This document shows, one piece after another, positions 1 to 8,600 of a stretch of 64,000 bases of DNA. Every line of letters begins with the position of its first letter. Within the stretch, counting starts at the first letter, position 1. This DNA comes from Nocardia spumae (GTDB lineage: Bacteria; Actinomycetota; Actinomycetes; Mycobacteriales; Mycobacteriaceae): assembly GCF_020733635.1 (NCBI RefSeq), contig NZ_JAJFZL010000001.1, forward strand, positions 2,108,001-2,172,000. The letters run 5' to 3'. The notes beneath the pieces were generated by a model that worked only from the letters and a program-made list of their open reading frames with translations, was not told where the DNA came from and did not search any database. The position numbers and the translations under genes were made by a program.

Positions 1-1074
1 CTGCCCGCGCAGGGCGAGACCGCGGTAATGGTCGCGGTGGCGGGCTCGCACGCGGCGTTCCTCACCCTCTTCGACGAGCCGGTCGTGGCCGAACTGACGG
101 ATCGGCTCCAGCATCGAATAGCGTGGCGCCGCGGAGTCGTAGCGCAGCCGCAGCACCGATTTGTCCACCAGGCCCGCGAGCGCTTCGAGCAACCCTTGCG
201 GCGCGGGCGGCAGTAGGCACACCGCTTCGGCGGCCTCGATATCGAAGCCACCGGCGAAAACCGACAACTGTTGCCACAGCTGCTGTTCGGCGGGGGTGCA
301 CAGTTCGTAACTCCACCGGATCGCACCCTCGATGGTCTGCTGGCGCTGGGGCGCGGTACGTGGGCCGGCGCTGAGCAACTCCATGGTGTCGTCGAGGCGA
401 TCGCGAATCTGCTCGGGGGTGAACATGCGAAACCGCAGCGCCGCCAGCTCCAGTGCCAGCGGAATCCCGTCGAGGCGATGGCAGATCGCGGCGAGGGTCT
501 CGCGATCGGCGCGGTCGGCGACGAAGTCCGGATTGGCCGCGGTGGCGCGCTCCACCAGCAGCCGCATCGCATCGCTGTCGTCGTCGGCGACCGGCAGCGG
601 CGGGATCGGCATCACCTGCTCGCCCGGTATGCCCAACACCTCGCGGCTGGTGGCCAGCACCCGCACCTCGGAGGTGGCGGCGACGAGGTGAGCGACCAGA
701 TCCGCGCACGCGCCGATGAGATGTTCGCAGTTGTCCAGGATCAGCAGCAGCCGTTTGCCGGCGAGGAACTCGGTGAGCCGGCGCAACGGTGTGGTGGTGT
801 CGTCGCGCACGTTCAACGCCTCGGCCACGCTGAGGGTGACCAGTTCGGGATCGTGGACGTCGGCCAATTCGACCAGCCACACGCCGTCGGGGAAGGCACG
901 GGCCATCGCCGCCCCGACCTGTCGCGACAGCCGTGTCTTCCCGACCCCGCCAGGTCCGAGCAGGGTCAGCACCCGGGTCGAGGGCAGCAATCTTCTCGCG
1001 GTGGCCAGTTCGTCGCGGCGGCCGACGAAACTGGTGACCTCGGCGGGAAGATTCCCGGTGACACGCCGCGCCAT
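1..1074 (-). CDS. AfsR/LuxR-type ATPase transcriptional regulator (partial, C-terminus off the window)
   Basis: The first 358 codons of a minus-strand gene run off the left edge. Translation from the ATG at 1074 gives an N-terminus ending in NLPAEVTSFVGRRDEL, then a Walker A LGPGGVGKTRLSRQ (about residues 39-52) and a Walker B LLLILDNCEH (about residues 109-118), then TSREVLGIPGE. This is the signature of the large NB-ARC-like ATPase regulators of actinomycetes, which usually continue into a TPR-like region and often a C-terminal LuxR helix-turn-helix. That part is not visible here, so the DNA-binding class is inferred. It is divergent from the flavin oxidoreductase at 1245, with an inverted repeat between them. 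The start could lie somewhat upstream. Confidence 0.85.
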   Translation of the reverse strand, partial: MARRVTGNLPAEVTSFVGRRDELATARRLLPSTRVLTLLGPGGVGKTRLSRQVGAAMARAFPDGVWLVELADVHDPELVTLSVAEALNVRDDTTTPLRRLTEFLAGKRLLLILDNCEHLIGACADLVAHLVAATSEVRVLATSREVLGIPGEQVMPIPPLPVADDDSDAMRLLVERATAANPDFVADRADRETLAAICHRLDGIPLALELAALRFRMFTPEQIRDRLDDTMELLSAGPRTAPQRQQTIEGAIRWSYELCTPAEQQLWQQLSVFAGGFDIEAAEAVCLLPPAPQGLLEALAGLVDKSVLRLRYDSAAPRYSMLEPIRQFGHDRLVEEGEERRVRARHRDHYRGLALRGQ

Positions 1075-1153
1075 GATCGCCAACCCTATCCTGATCGGGT
1101 CGTGCGCGGACCACATCGACGATGTCCGGCCCGTCCGTTCCCCGCCCGGGTGA

Positions 1154-1190
1154 GCGGGAATAGTCTGGATCGGCGTACAGATATTCCCGC
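1154..1190. promoter_or_regulatory. 9-bp inverted repeat in a divergent promoter region
   Basis: GCGGGAATA at 1154-1162 is repeated in exact inverse as TATTCCCGC at 1182-1190, with a 19-nt spacer. It lies between the divergent ATPase regulator and the flavin oxidoreductase. TAGTCT at 1161-1166 fits a TANNNT -10 for the rightward gene. A role as operator is inferred. Confidence 0.45.
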
Positions 1191-1244
1191 GGCGGTCCAC
1201 CCGGGCCGCGGCATCGGATTCCCGTCGTATCCAGGAGGCTCACC

Positions 1245-2156
1245 GTGCGGATCGGCATCATGCTCAGCGAACAGTCCGGACCGGATGCGCTCGCGCGCCT
1301 TACCGATGAACTGCAGCAGGTCGCCGACGAAGGATTCGAATCGGCGTGGCTGTCGCATATCTTCGGCCTCGACGCGCTGACCGCGCTCGCCGTCGCCGGG
1401 AGCAAGGTTCCGAACATCGAACTGGGTACCGCCGTGGTGCCGACCTATCCGCGTCATCCCGGCGCCCTGGCTCAGCAGGCCGCCACCACCGCCCTCGCGA
1501 TCGGCCCGGGCCGGCTCACGCTGGGCATCGGCCTGTCGCATCAGATCGTCATCGAGAACATGTTCGGTTACGACTTCGGCCGCCCGGCTCGGCACATGAA
1601 GGAGTACCTGTCGATCCTCGGGCCGCTGCTCGACGGTGAGCCGGTGTCCTACAGCGGTGAGACCCTGACCGCGAACCTGGGCCTGACCGCTGGCGAGACC
1701 GGTCGCATTCCGGTGCTGGTGGCCGCCCTGGGCACCCAGATGCTGAAGCTGGCCGCGCGCCGCACGGACGGCACCGTGCTGTGGATGACCGGACCGGTGA
1801 CCATCGCCGACCACATCGCGCCCACGATCACCGCCGCGGCGGCCGAGGCGGGCCGTCCGGCACCGCGCGTGGTCTGCGCACTGCCCGTGCTGGTGACCGA
1901 CGAGGTGGACAGGGGGCGGGAGAAGGCCGCCACCGTCTTCGCGGCCTACGGGTCGCTGCCCTCGTATCGGGCGATGATGGATCGCGAGGGTGCCGAGGGG
2001 CCGGCGGATCTGGCGATCATCGGCACCGAGGAAGAGGTCGCCGGGCGGATCCAGCGGGTGTTCGCCGCGGGCGCCACCGAATTCGTGGCCGCCCCGTTCG
2101 TCGGCGGGCAGGCCGGTGCGCGTACCCGCGCACTGCTGACCCAGCTGGCGGACTGA
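1245..2156 (+). CDS. LLM-class F420-dependent oxidoreductase
   Basis: The 303-residue protein has the TIM-barrel pattern of bacterial-luciferase-like oxidoreductases: an N-terminal MRIGIMLSEQSG strand, the GTAVVPTYPRHP segment, LTLGIGLSHQ, and a C-terminal block ending in VGGQAGARTRALL. In actinomycetes this subfamily normally binds deazaflavin F420 rather than FMN; the substrate cannot be read from the sequence. A GTG start is supported by AGGAGG at 1233-1238. It is followed 9 nt later by the YjbR-family gene, so the two are probably cotranscribed. Confidence 0.85.
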   Translation: MRIGIMLSEQSGPDALARLTDELQQVADEGFESAWLSHIFGLDALTALAVAGSKVPNIELGTAVVPTYPRHPGALAQQAATTALAIGPGRLTLGIGLSHQIVIENMFGYDFGRPARHMKEYLSILGPLLDGEPVSYSGETLTANLGLTAGETGRIPVLVAALGTQMLKLAARRTDGTVLWMTGPVTIADHIAPTITAAAAEAGRPAPRVVCALPVLVTDEVDRGREKAATVFAAYGSLPSYRAMMDREGAEGPADLAIIGTEEEVAGRIQRVFAAGATEFVAAPFVGGQAGARTRALLTQLAD

Positions 2157-2165
2157 GGATCGCCG

Positions 2166-2576
2166 ATGGCGCGCCGGGCGCGGGTCGAGGATGTGGGGCG
2201 GCTGGCCCTGGCCATGCCGCACGTCACCGTCGAGCACGGATCGCTGGGCAATCCGATCTATCAGGTCGGGCGCAAGTCGTTCGTCTATTTCCGCACCCCG
2301 AGCCGCGACGCGGTCGACCCCGGCACCGGGGAGCGGTACCCGGACGTGATCATCTTCTGGGTGCCGTCGCAGTCGGACAAGCTTGCGCTGGTGCAGGATC
2401 CGGAGTCGCCGTTCTTCACCACGGGTCATTTCGACGGGCATCTGTCGGTACTGCTGCGCGGCGCCCACGTCGGGACGCTCGATATCGAGGAACTGGGCGA
2501 GGTCGTCCAGGACGGGTGGCTGTGCCGCGCCTCACCGACGCGCGCCCGGCGGTGGCTGGCCGACCATCGGCTCTGA
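2166..2576 (+). CDS. MmcQ/YjbR family DNA-binding-like protein
   Basis: This 136-residue protein matches the MmcQ/YjbR fold family: an N-terminal helix 'VEDVGRLALAMPHVTVEHG', the strands YQVGRKSFVYF and IFWVPSQSDKLALVQ, and a C-terminal helix with SPTRARRWLADHR. The family has a CyaY-like fold and is often annotated as DNA-binding, but its role is unknown. It starts 9 nt after the F420 oxidoreductase and is convergent with ribBA (27 nt between the coding ends). Confidence 0.8.
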   Translation: MARRARVEDVGRLALAMPHVTVEHGSLGNPIYQVGRKSFVYFRTPSRDAVDPGTGERYPDVIIFWVPSQSDKLALVQDPESPFFTTGHFDGHLSVLLRGAHVGTLDIEELGEVVQDGWLCRASPTRARRWLADHRL

Positions 2577-2602
2577 CGGAATCCGGTGCGGCACACCATG
2601 AC

Positions 2603-3847
2603 TCAGTTCGCCGCGACGGATACCGCGTCGAGGCCGCCGAGCTGGTGGCGCATGCGTTCCCGCTTGGTGCGCAGATAGCGGACGTTGTGCTCGGTCGGAT
2701 CGGTCTGCAGCGGAATCCGCCGGGTGACGGCGATACCGTGCGCTTGCAGCCCGGCCTGCTTGTCGGGGTTGTTGGACAGCAGCCGCACCGACTCCACCCC
2801 CAGATCGGTGAGGATCTGTGCCCCGGCGCCGTAGCGGCGGGCGTCGATCGGAAGGCCGAGGCGCAGATTCGCGTCGACGGTGTCGGCCCCGGCGTCCTGC
2901 AGTTCGTAGGCGCGCAGTTTGTTCAGCAGTCCGATCCCGCGCCCTTCCTGCCCGCGCAGATAGACCACGACGCCGCGGCCCTCGGCGGCGACCGCGCGCA
3001 GGGCGGCGTCGAGCTGCTCGCCGCAGTCGCAGCGCAGGGAGCCGAAGGCGTCACCGGTCAGGCATTCCGAATGCAGGCGCGCCAGCACGTCGGTGCCGGC
3101 GGGATCGCCGAAGACCAGTGCGAGGTGTTCGACCGGCGGCTCCGTGCCGGACTCGGCGTCGCGGTAACCGAAGACCTGGAAGTCGCCGTAGCGCGTGGGC
3201 AGCCGGGTCTGCGCCAGCCGGGTGACGGTGTCCTCGCCGCGCTTGCGGTACTCGATGAGGTCGGCGATGGACACGATGGGCAGTTCGTGGGTCCGCGCGA
3301 AGGTCAGCAACCGCGGCAGCCGTGCCATCGATCCGTCGTCGTCGACCACTTCCGCGATCACTCCGGCCGGACGCAGCCCGGCCGCGCGCAACAGGTCGAC
3401 GGTCGCCTCGGTGTGGCCGGCGCGCCCGAGCACCCCGCGCGGATGGGCCCGCAGCGGGAAGACGTGACCGGGCCGGGTCAGATCCGCCGCCACGGTGCGC
3501 GGATCGGCCAGCACGCGCATGGTGTGCGCGCGGTCGGCCGCCGAGATACCCGTGGTGATTCCGGCGGCGGCATCCACCGATACGGTGTAGGCGGTGCCCT
3601 TGGGGTCCTCGTTGACCGCGGTCATCGGCGGCAGCGCCAGCCGGTCGAGTTCCGGGCCGGGCATCGGCACGCACAGCACGCCACTGGTGTGGCGGACCAG
3701 GAACGCGATGGTCTCCGGGGTCGCGAACTCCGCGGCCAGGACCAGGTCGCCCTCGTTCTCGCGGTCCTCGTCGTCGACCACCACCACGGGCCGGCCGGCG
3801 GCCAGCGCGTCGAGTGCGTCCTGGATGGAATCGAGTTCACCGGTCAT
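2603..3847 (-). CDS. ribBA: Bifunctional 3,4-DHBP synthase / GTP cyclohydrolase II
   Basis: The 414-residue protein carries both entry enzymes of riboflavin synthesis. Residues 1-200 are the DHBP synthase domain, which makes 3,4-dihydroxy-2-butanone 4-phosphate from ribulose 5-phosphate, with the metal-binding acidic loop EDRENEGD (27-34) and HTSGV (53-57). Residues 205-405 are GTP cyclohydrolase II, with zinc ligands C262, C273 and C275 in [14 protein letters not shown], and [11 protein letters not shown] (296-306). All recognised catalytic motifs are present. An AGGAGG lies 5-10 nt before the ATG at 3847. It stands alone, away from other rib genes. I looked for an FMN riboswitch in the short 5' region and saw none. 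The mycobacterial equivalent is called ribA2. Confidence 0.95.
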   Translation of the reverse strand: MTGELDSIQDALDALAAGRPVVVVDDEDRENEGDLVLAAEFATPETIAFLVRHTSGVLCVPMPGPELDRLALPPMTAVNEDPKGTAYTVSVDAAAGITTGISAADRAHTMRVLADPRTVAADLTRPGHVFPLRAHPRGVLGRAGHTEATVDLLRAAGLRPAGVIAEVVDDDGSMARLPRLLTFARTHELPIVSIADLIEYRKRGEDTVTRLAQTRLPTRYGDFQVFGYRDAESGTEPPVEHLALVFGDPAGTDVLARLHSECLTGDAFGSLRCDCGEQLDAALRAVAAEGRGVVVYLRGQEGRGIGLLNKLRAYELQDAGADTVDANLRLGLPIDARRYGAGAQILTDLGVESVRLLSNNPDKQAGLQAHGIAVTRRIPLQTDPTEHNVRYLRTKRERMRHQLGGLDAVSVAAN

Positions 3848-4004
3848 CGTGCACCTCCTGTATGCCTAATAGAAATATTCCGAAAGGCTCTTCGCTAGGA
3901 AGGGTTCCGCTCAGTGAGATTCTGGGTTCGCCGGAATGCGGGGCATCCGGTACCGCGTCGCGACCCCTTGACCTCGAGTGGGGTTGAGGATGCACGCTGA
4001 TGGC

Positions 4005-4667
4005 ATGACACAGGCCGCAGAGTTCTGGAACACCGTCTACGACAACGACACCGCACCCTGGGTGATCGGTGAGCCACAGCCGGCGATCGTCGAGCTGGAA
4101 CGCGAGGGGCTCATCCGGGGTCGGGTGCTCGATATCGGCGCCGGCGCCGGGGAGCACACCATCGCGCTGACGGCGCTGGGCTACGACGTCACGGGTATCG
4201 ACCTGTCGCCGAGCGCGGTCGAGTACGCGCGTCGCAATGCCGCGGCCAAGGGCGTGCCCGGCGCGCGATTCCGGGTGGCAGACGCGGTGCGGCTCGGCGA
4301 CGATCCGGCCGCGGCGGGCGAACTCGGCGTCTTCGACACCATCGTCGACAGCGCGCTGTTCCACGTCTTCGGCGAGGATCCCGAGCGCCGCGCGAGCTAC
4401 GTGCGCGCGCTGCACGCGCTGTGCAAGCCCGGCGGTCTGGTCCACGTGCTGGCGCTGTCGGATGCCGAACCGGGTCTCGGGCCTCGCATCGGTGACGGAC
4501 TCATTCGCGAATCATTCGGCGCGGGATGGGAATTGGAGCAGCTGCGGCCGTCGCACTACCTGGGCCGGGTGACGGAGGTGGTGGCCGGTAATGTGGCCGG
4601 ACTCGACGTGTCCGCGGAGGGTATCGTCGATACGGTCGCCTGGCTGGCTCGCATCCGGCGGATGTGA
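4005..4667 (+). CDS. Class I SAM-dependent methyltransferase
   Basis: The protein has the SAM-binding motif I VLDIGAGAGEHTIAL, followed by DVTGIDLSPSAVEYA, the acidic residue that binds the ribose, and DTIVDSALFHVF. This is a thiopurine/tellurite-resistance-like small-molecule methyltransferase fold of about 220 residues. The substrate is unknown. In-frame starts exist at 3978 (GTG), 3990 (ATG) and 4005 (ATG); 4005 is preferred because the family usually begins about 5 residues before the EFW motif. It is convergent with the PadR gene, with 4 nt between stops. Confidence 0.85.
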   Translation: MTQAAEFWNTVYDNDTAPWVIGEPQPAIVELEREGLIRGRVLDIGAGAGEHTIALTALGYDVTGIDLSPSAVEYARRNAAAKGVPGARFRVADAVRLGDDPAAAGELGVFDTIVDSALFHVFGEDPERRASYVRALHALCKPGGLVHVLALSDAEPGLGPRIGDGLIRESFGAGWELEQLRPSHYLGRVTEVVAGNVAGLDVSAEGIVDTVAWLARIRRM

Positions 4668-4671
4668 GCGA

Positions 4672-5298
4672 CTATCGGGATCGGGGCTTCGATTTCGGCG
4701 GCGCCAGGGGGGAGTCGCGATGGCGCGGCAGCCGGCCGCGCTTGTTCAACGCCTCCAGATCGGTCAGCAGATCCTCGGCCAGCTGGCGTTCGGCCTCGTA
4801 GTGGCGAATGCACCAGCGCAGGACCGCGCTCGGGAAGGCCCAGTCGGGGTTGGCGTCGGAGCCTTCGGCGTCGGCCGCGGCGCGGCGGCGCATCTTCTCG
4901 GCGTAATCGATGTGGGCGGTGAGTATCTCGCGCAGCCGGTCGGGCTCGGCCAGATGTCCGAGCCAGGCCCGCAGCAGCACACTGTGTTTGAGCACCGGCG
5001 CCTCCACCGGTGAGTGATTGACCCAGTGCGCCACGGCATCTCGACCGGTCGGTGTGATCGCGTACATGCGCTTGCCGCGAATGCCGTCCTCGGAGGTCAC
5101 CGTGCGCGAGGTGACGTAGCCGTGCTTCTCCAGGCGTTTCAGTTCGGCGTAGATCTGGCTGAACGACGGACTCCAGTAGAAGAACTGCAGGCTCCAGTCC
5201 GCCCACTTCTTGAGGTCGTAGCCGGATAATTCGTCCGCGTGCGAGAGCATCCCGAGTACGGCCCACGAGGTGGTCGGCAGGTCGGTGCCAGATGTCAT
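4672..5298 (-). CDS. PadR family transcriptional regulator
   Basis: The 208-residue protein begins TTSWAVLGMLSHADELSGYDLKKW, the PadR winged-helix N-terminus, with SPSFSQIYAELKRLEKHGYV as recognition helix and wing. A longer C-terminal helical part (Vir_C-like), rich in Arg and Glu, mediates dimerisation in this family. The ATG at 5298 is preferred; an alternative in-frame ATG is at 5322. It ends next to the methyltransferase and starts 39 nt downstream of the IclR stop on the same strand, so it may be read through from IclR. The ligand is unknown. Confidence 0.88.
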   Translation of the reverse strand: MTSGTDLPTTSWAVLGMLSHADELSGYDLKKWADWSLQFFYWSPSFSQIYAELKRLEKHGYVTSRTVTSEDGIRGKRMYAITPTGRDAVAHWVNHSPVEAPVLKHSVLLRAWLGHLAEPDRLREILTAHIDYAEKMRRRAAADAEGSDANPDWAFPSAVLRWCIRHYEAERQLAEDLLTDLEALNKRGRLPRHRDSPLAPPKSKPRSR

Positions 5299-5336
5299 CG
5301 CCGAACTATACCGCCCAGTCATATGAGGATCCGAAA

Positions 5337-6218
5337 TCAGCGCCAGCGGGCACGGTGAGGCAGCAGCGCCCGTCCGGCCTCGTGCACGACCTCGAGGACG
5401 ACGCGGGCGAGGCGGTCGTAACTCATCGCATCGGCCCGGCCGGACAGCGACAGCGCCGCCGGCGGCGCGCCCCGTCCCCGCAGGGGCGCCGCCACGCACG
5501 CGATGCCGGCCATGGCCTCCTCGCGGTCGATGGCCACACCCTGCCGCAGCCGGATCTGCCCGAGTTCGCGATGCAGGGCATCGGGTTCGCAGAGGGTGCG
5601 CGGGGTCAGGCGGGGCAACCGGGCGCGGAACGCGGCCTCGGCGATGGCGGGTTCGAGGGCCGACAGCATCGCCTTGCCGAGAGCCGTTGCGTGCGCGGGC
5701 ATCCGGCCGCCGAGGCGGGTCGGCAGGGCCGCGGCGAACCGGCCGCCGGCCTTGTCCAAATACACCACCTCGCGGCCGTCGAGCACCGCCAGATGGCCCA
5801 CCATGCCGGTGCGCTGGGACAGCTCGTGCAGGAGTGGGCTCACCGCGTCCCGGATCTCGTTGTGGTCGGCGGTGAGGCCGCCCAGCTCGAGCGTGCGCAT
5901 GCCGAGGCGGTAGCCGCCGGCCGAATGCGCCAGCCAGCGCAGCCGGATCATCTGGTCGAGGATGCGGTGGACGGTGGACCGCGGCAGTCCGGTCCGCTCG
6001 ACGAGTTCGAGCAGCGTCAGCGTCGGCGTCGCGGCGTCGAAGGCGTCGAGGATCAGCGTCATCCGCTCGATCATCGACACCGGGATCGATCCGGCACGCG
6101 GTGCCTCGGATACGCGATGCGACCCGATCGAACCGGTGGCTCGATGAGCCGCGGCGTCCGACGCGTGATGCGCGGCGGGGGTGGTGCGTTCCGCGGACGG
6201 CAGCACGGTGACGGTCAT
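5337..6218 (-). CDS. IclR family transcriptional regulator
   Basis: The 293-residue protein has a variable N-terminus of about 45 residues. An IclR winged helix follows (SMIERMTLILDAF, then LLELVERTGLPRSTVHRIL), then the ligand-binding domain with GHLAVLDGREVVYLDKAGG, and LPARLGGRMPAHATALGKAML-type motifs. It is divergent from the HsaB-like/KshA/KshB/HsaC-like genes, 233 nt away, so it is the natural candidate regulator of that mini-cluster; many IclR proteins sense aromatic or steroid breakdown products. The link is inferred from position. Confidence 0.9.
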   Translation of the reverse strand: MTVTVLPSAERTTPAAHHASDAAAHRATGSIGSHRVSEAPRAGSIPVSMIERMTLILDAFDAATPTLTLLELVERTGLPRSTVHRILDQMIRLRWLAHSAGGYRLGMRTLELGGLTADHNEIRDAVSPLLHELSQRTGMVGHLAVLDGREVVYLDKAGGRFAAALPTRLGGRMPAHATALGKAMLSALEPAIAEAAFRARLPRLTPRTLCEPDALHRELGQIRLRQGVAIDREEAMAGIACVAAPLRGRGAPPAALSLSGRADAMSYDRLARVVLEVVHEAGRALLPHRARWR

Positions 6219-6451
6219 ATGTACCTCCGTTGGCTCATATGCAGTCTAGAAGTATTTCGACTAGGCATGTGTGGTTTCGAACGTTGTGTTACCTGTCACA
6301 GTGACTGCTGGGGCGCCCCTCGCGAATCGGTGGAACTACGTAGGTACTACCGAAATCTTTCCCGCTGACCGGGTTTGCCTGTTGACCCGTGCTCGGCCCG
6401 ACCTGCTGTCATGGCTGGCAGCTATATATCTGTTCGAAATAAGGAGTGGCC
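6219..6451. promoter_or_regulatory. Divergent IclR / HsaB-like promoter region with palindrome
   Basis: This 233-nt spacer is less GC-rich than its surroundings. It contains the perfect 5+1+5 palindrome GTCACAGTGAC at 6295-6305, a plausible operator for the adjacent IclR protein. TTGACC near 6380 could serve as a -35 element for the rightward operon. AAGGAG at 6441-6446 is the ribosome-binding site for the reductase. Which site is bound by which protein cannot be decided from sequence. Confidence 0.5.
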
Positions 6452-6955
6452 GTGGAGCCGGCAGTTCAGATCGACCCGACGATCCCGGAAGCGACCTTCA
6501 AATCCGTGCTGAGCAGGTTCTGCACCGGTGTCACGGTGATCACCGCACTGGCGGGGGACCAGCCGGTCGGCTTCAGCTGCCAGTCGTTCTCCTCGCTGTC
6601 CCTCGATCCACCCGCGATCGCGTTCTTCCCCGCGCGGACCTCGACCTCATGGCCGCGCATCCGCGAGGTCGGGCGGTTCTGCGTCAACATCCTGGCGCAC
6701 GACCAGGCCGATATCTGCCGGGCGCTGGCGCGCAGCGGAACCGACAAATTCGCGAGTGTGGACTGGGTGGTCTCCGGCAACGGCGCGCCGCGGCTGACCG
6801 GTGCGCTGGCGACCATCGAGTGCGAACTCGATCGTGAGATCGACGGCGGTGACCACACCATCGTGATCGCCCGGGTGACCGCGCTCAGCGAACACTCCGA
6901 ACAGCCACCGCTGCTGTTCTATCGCGCCGCGTTCGAACGACTGCACGGCCACTGA
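6452..6955 (+). CDS. hsaB: HsaB-like flavin reductase component of a two-component monooxygenase
   Basis: The protein (about 167 residues) belongs to the flavin-reductase-like split-barrel family that supplies reduced FMN/FAD to class D monooxygenases. FKSVLSRFCTGVTVITA, PVGFSCQSFSSLSLDPPAIAF, GRFCVNIL, DKFASVDW, GGDHTIVIARV and PPLLFYR follow the HsaB (3-HSA monooxygenase reductase) pattern. The GTG at 6452 is chosen because AAGGAG ends 5 nt upstream; the GTG at 6446 overlaps that site. The oxygenase partner (HsaA type) is not in the window. The neighbours KshA/KshB/HsaC-like suggest steroid or aromatic degradation. Confidence 0.8.
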   Translation: MEPAVQIDPTIPEATFKSVLSRFCTGVTVITALAGDQPVGFSCQSFSSLSLDPPAIAFFPARTSTSWPRIREVGRFCVNILAHDQADICRALARSGTDKFASVDWVVSGNGAPRLTGALATIECELDREIDGGDHTIVIARVTALSEHSEQPPLLFYRAAFERLHGH

Positions 6956-7170
6956 CGCCAGCGCCCGCCCGCACCGGCGGCCTCGCGCCGGGCGTGCTTA
7001 CCCGATCGCGCCGGGCCGGAATTCAGGCGCCCGCTGGGCGGTGACGACCTCCCGGCCAGTGGGACTACGCATGCCGGAGGTGAGCGCGGGTAGCGAGCAT
7101 CGAAACATCACCCGGGCCGTGGTTCGACGCCAGGCAATCGAGGCGAACGGGCAATCGAGACGGAGGAATC

Positions 7171-8313
7171 ATGAACAGCGACAGCGAAGTGCGGATCATC
7201 GACGCGGGCGCGCCGCCCACCCGGTTCGCCCGCGGCTGGCACTGCCTGGGTCTGGCGGACTCCTTCCGCGACGGCAAGCCGCACACGGTGGCCGCCTTCG
7301 GCACCGAGCTGGTGGTGTTCGCCGGCGAGGACGGCACCCTCAACGTCCTCAACGCCTACTGCCCGCATATGGGCGGCAACCTGGCCGACGGCACGATCAA
7401 GGGCGATTCGCTGGCCTGTCCCTTCCACGACTGGCGCTGGAACGGCAAGGGCAAGTGCACCGGGATCCCCTATGCGCGCCGCGTTCCGCCGCTGGCGCGC
7501 ACCAAGGCATGGCCGACGCTGGAGGAGAACAAGCAACTGTTCGTCTGGAACGATCCGGAGGGTAAGCGGCCGCCCGCCGATATCGTCATCCCGCACCTGG
7601 ATGCCGCCTTCGACGACGAGTGGACCGACTGGACCTGGAATTCCATGGTCGTCGAGGCCAACTGCCGCGAGGTGGTCGACAACGTCGTGGACATGGCGCA
7701 CTTCTTCTATGTGCACTACGGCTTCCCGACCTTCTTCAAGAACGTCTTCGAAGGTCACGTCGCCAGCCAGTACATGACCTCGATCTCGCGCGAGGACATG
7801 ATGGGTGAGACCGCGAAAGCGCTGGGCGGCAAGAACACCCTGCACTCGGAGGCCTCCTACTACGGCCCGTCCTACATGATCGACTACCTGCGCAGCGAGA
7901 GTGCCGGACTGTCGGTCGAGGGCTATCTGATCAACTGCCACTATCCGATCACCGAGAACCGCTTCCTGTTGCAGTACGGCGCCATCGCCAAACGGCCGCA
8001 GGGGGTTTCGCCGGAGCGAGCCGAGCAGATCGCCGCGGCGTTCGTCGGTGGTCTCGGCCGCGGCTTCGAGCAGGACGCCGCGATCTGGAAGCGCAAGTCG
8101 CGCATCAACAATCCGCTGCTGTGCGAGGAGGACGGCCCGGTCTATCAGCTGCGCCGCTGGTACGAGCAGTTCTACACCGATGTCGCCGACATCTCCGAGG
8201 AGATGACCGACCGCTTCGAATTCGAGGTCGACACCACGCGCGCGGTGACCGCCTGGGAGGCCGAGGTCGCAGACAATCTGGCCAAGCGCGCCGAGCAGTC
8301 CGTGGCAGGCTGA
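7171..8313 (+). CDS. kshA: 3-ketosteroid-9-alpha-monooxygenase oxygenase component KshA
   Basis: The 380-residue Rieske oxygenase has [2Fe-2S] ligands C64-x-H66 (CPHMGG) and C83-x2-H86 (CPFHDW). The mononuclear iron site is NVVDMAHFFYVHYG, with H177 and H182. Length and motif order fit KshA, which hydroxylates C9 of 3-ketosteroids such as androstadienedione and triggers ring-B opening. It needs electrons from KshB, encoded 284 nt downstream. GGAGGA precedes the ATG. Actinomycetes often hold several KshA paralogues with different side-chain preferences, so the exact steroid is not decided; related Rieske enzymes acting on other ring systems are a lesser possibility. Confidence 0.87.
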   Translation: MNSDSEVRIIDAGAPPTRFARGWHCLGLADSFRDGKPHTVAAFGTELVVFAGEDGTLNVLNAYCPHMGGNLADGTIKGDSLACPFHDWRWNGKGKCTGIPYARRVPPLARTKAWPTLEENKQLFVWNDPEGKRPPADIVIPHLDAAFDDEWTDWTWNSMVVEANCREVVDNVVDMAHFFYVHYGFPTFFKNVFEGHVASQYMTSISREDMMGETAKALGGKNTLHSEASYYGPSYMIDYLRSESAGLSVEGYLINCHYPITENRFLLQYGAIAKRPQGVSPERAEQIAAAFVGGLGRGFEQDAAIWKRKSRINNPLLCEEDGPVYQLRRWYEQFYTDVADISEEMTDRFEFEVDTTRAVTAWEAEVADNLAKRAEQSVAG

Positions 8314-8324
8314 GAGCCGCTGCT

Positions 8325-8600
8325 ATGGAACAGATTTCGTGCCGGTCCTGCGGGACGTGCGTGCTGGTGGAGAAGTTCAGCGCGCAGCATACGAGTGTGC
8401 AGTGGAATCGCGCGGCGCTCGCGCGGTGCGCCGAACTGTCCGGTGGCGCGGCGGCCGTGCACACCTGCTCGGCGATGCGCGACAGCATCGATGCGGCGGT
8501 ACGGTCCGGCGAGCTGGGCGTCAGCACTCGCGAGGTGGATGTACGGACCCGCGGCCGGACCCTCGCCCGGACCACCCCGGCCCCGGAGGCCGGCCGATGA
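8325..8600 (+). CDS. Small Cys-rich protein between kshA and kshB
   Basis: The 91-residue protein begins with closely spaced cysteines (C6, C9, C12 in SCRSCGTC), then VEKFSAQHTSVQW, and two further cysteines (RCAEL and HTCSAM). The spacing is not that of a normal 2Fe-2S or 4Fe-4S ferredoxin; a zinc-ribbon-like or small metal-binding protein is possible. I recall similar uncharacterised small proteins in actinomycetes but cannot name a family. Its stop overlaps the kshB start (ATGA, 8597-8600), and it starts 12 nt after the kshA stop, so it is translationally tied to the oxygenase system and may be an accessory or electron-transfer factor. No function is assigned. Confidence 0.75.
   Translation: MEQISCRSCGTCVLVEKFSAQHTSVQWNRAALARCAELSGGAAAVHTCSAMRDSIDAAVRSGELGVSTREVDVRTRGRTLARTTPAPEAGR

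Noticed and set aside
3848..3989. FMN riboswitch upstream of ribBA
   Set aside because: The spacer to the divergent gene is short and I could not find the conserved RFN core on the ribBA strand.
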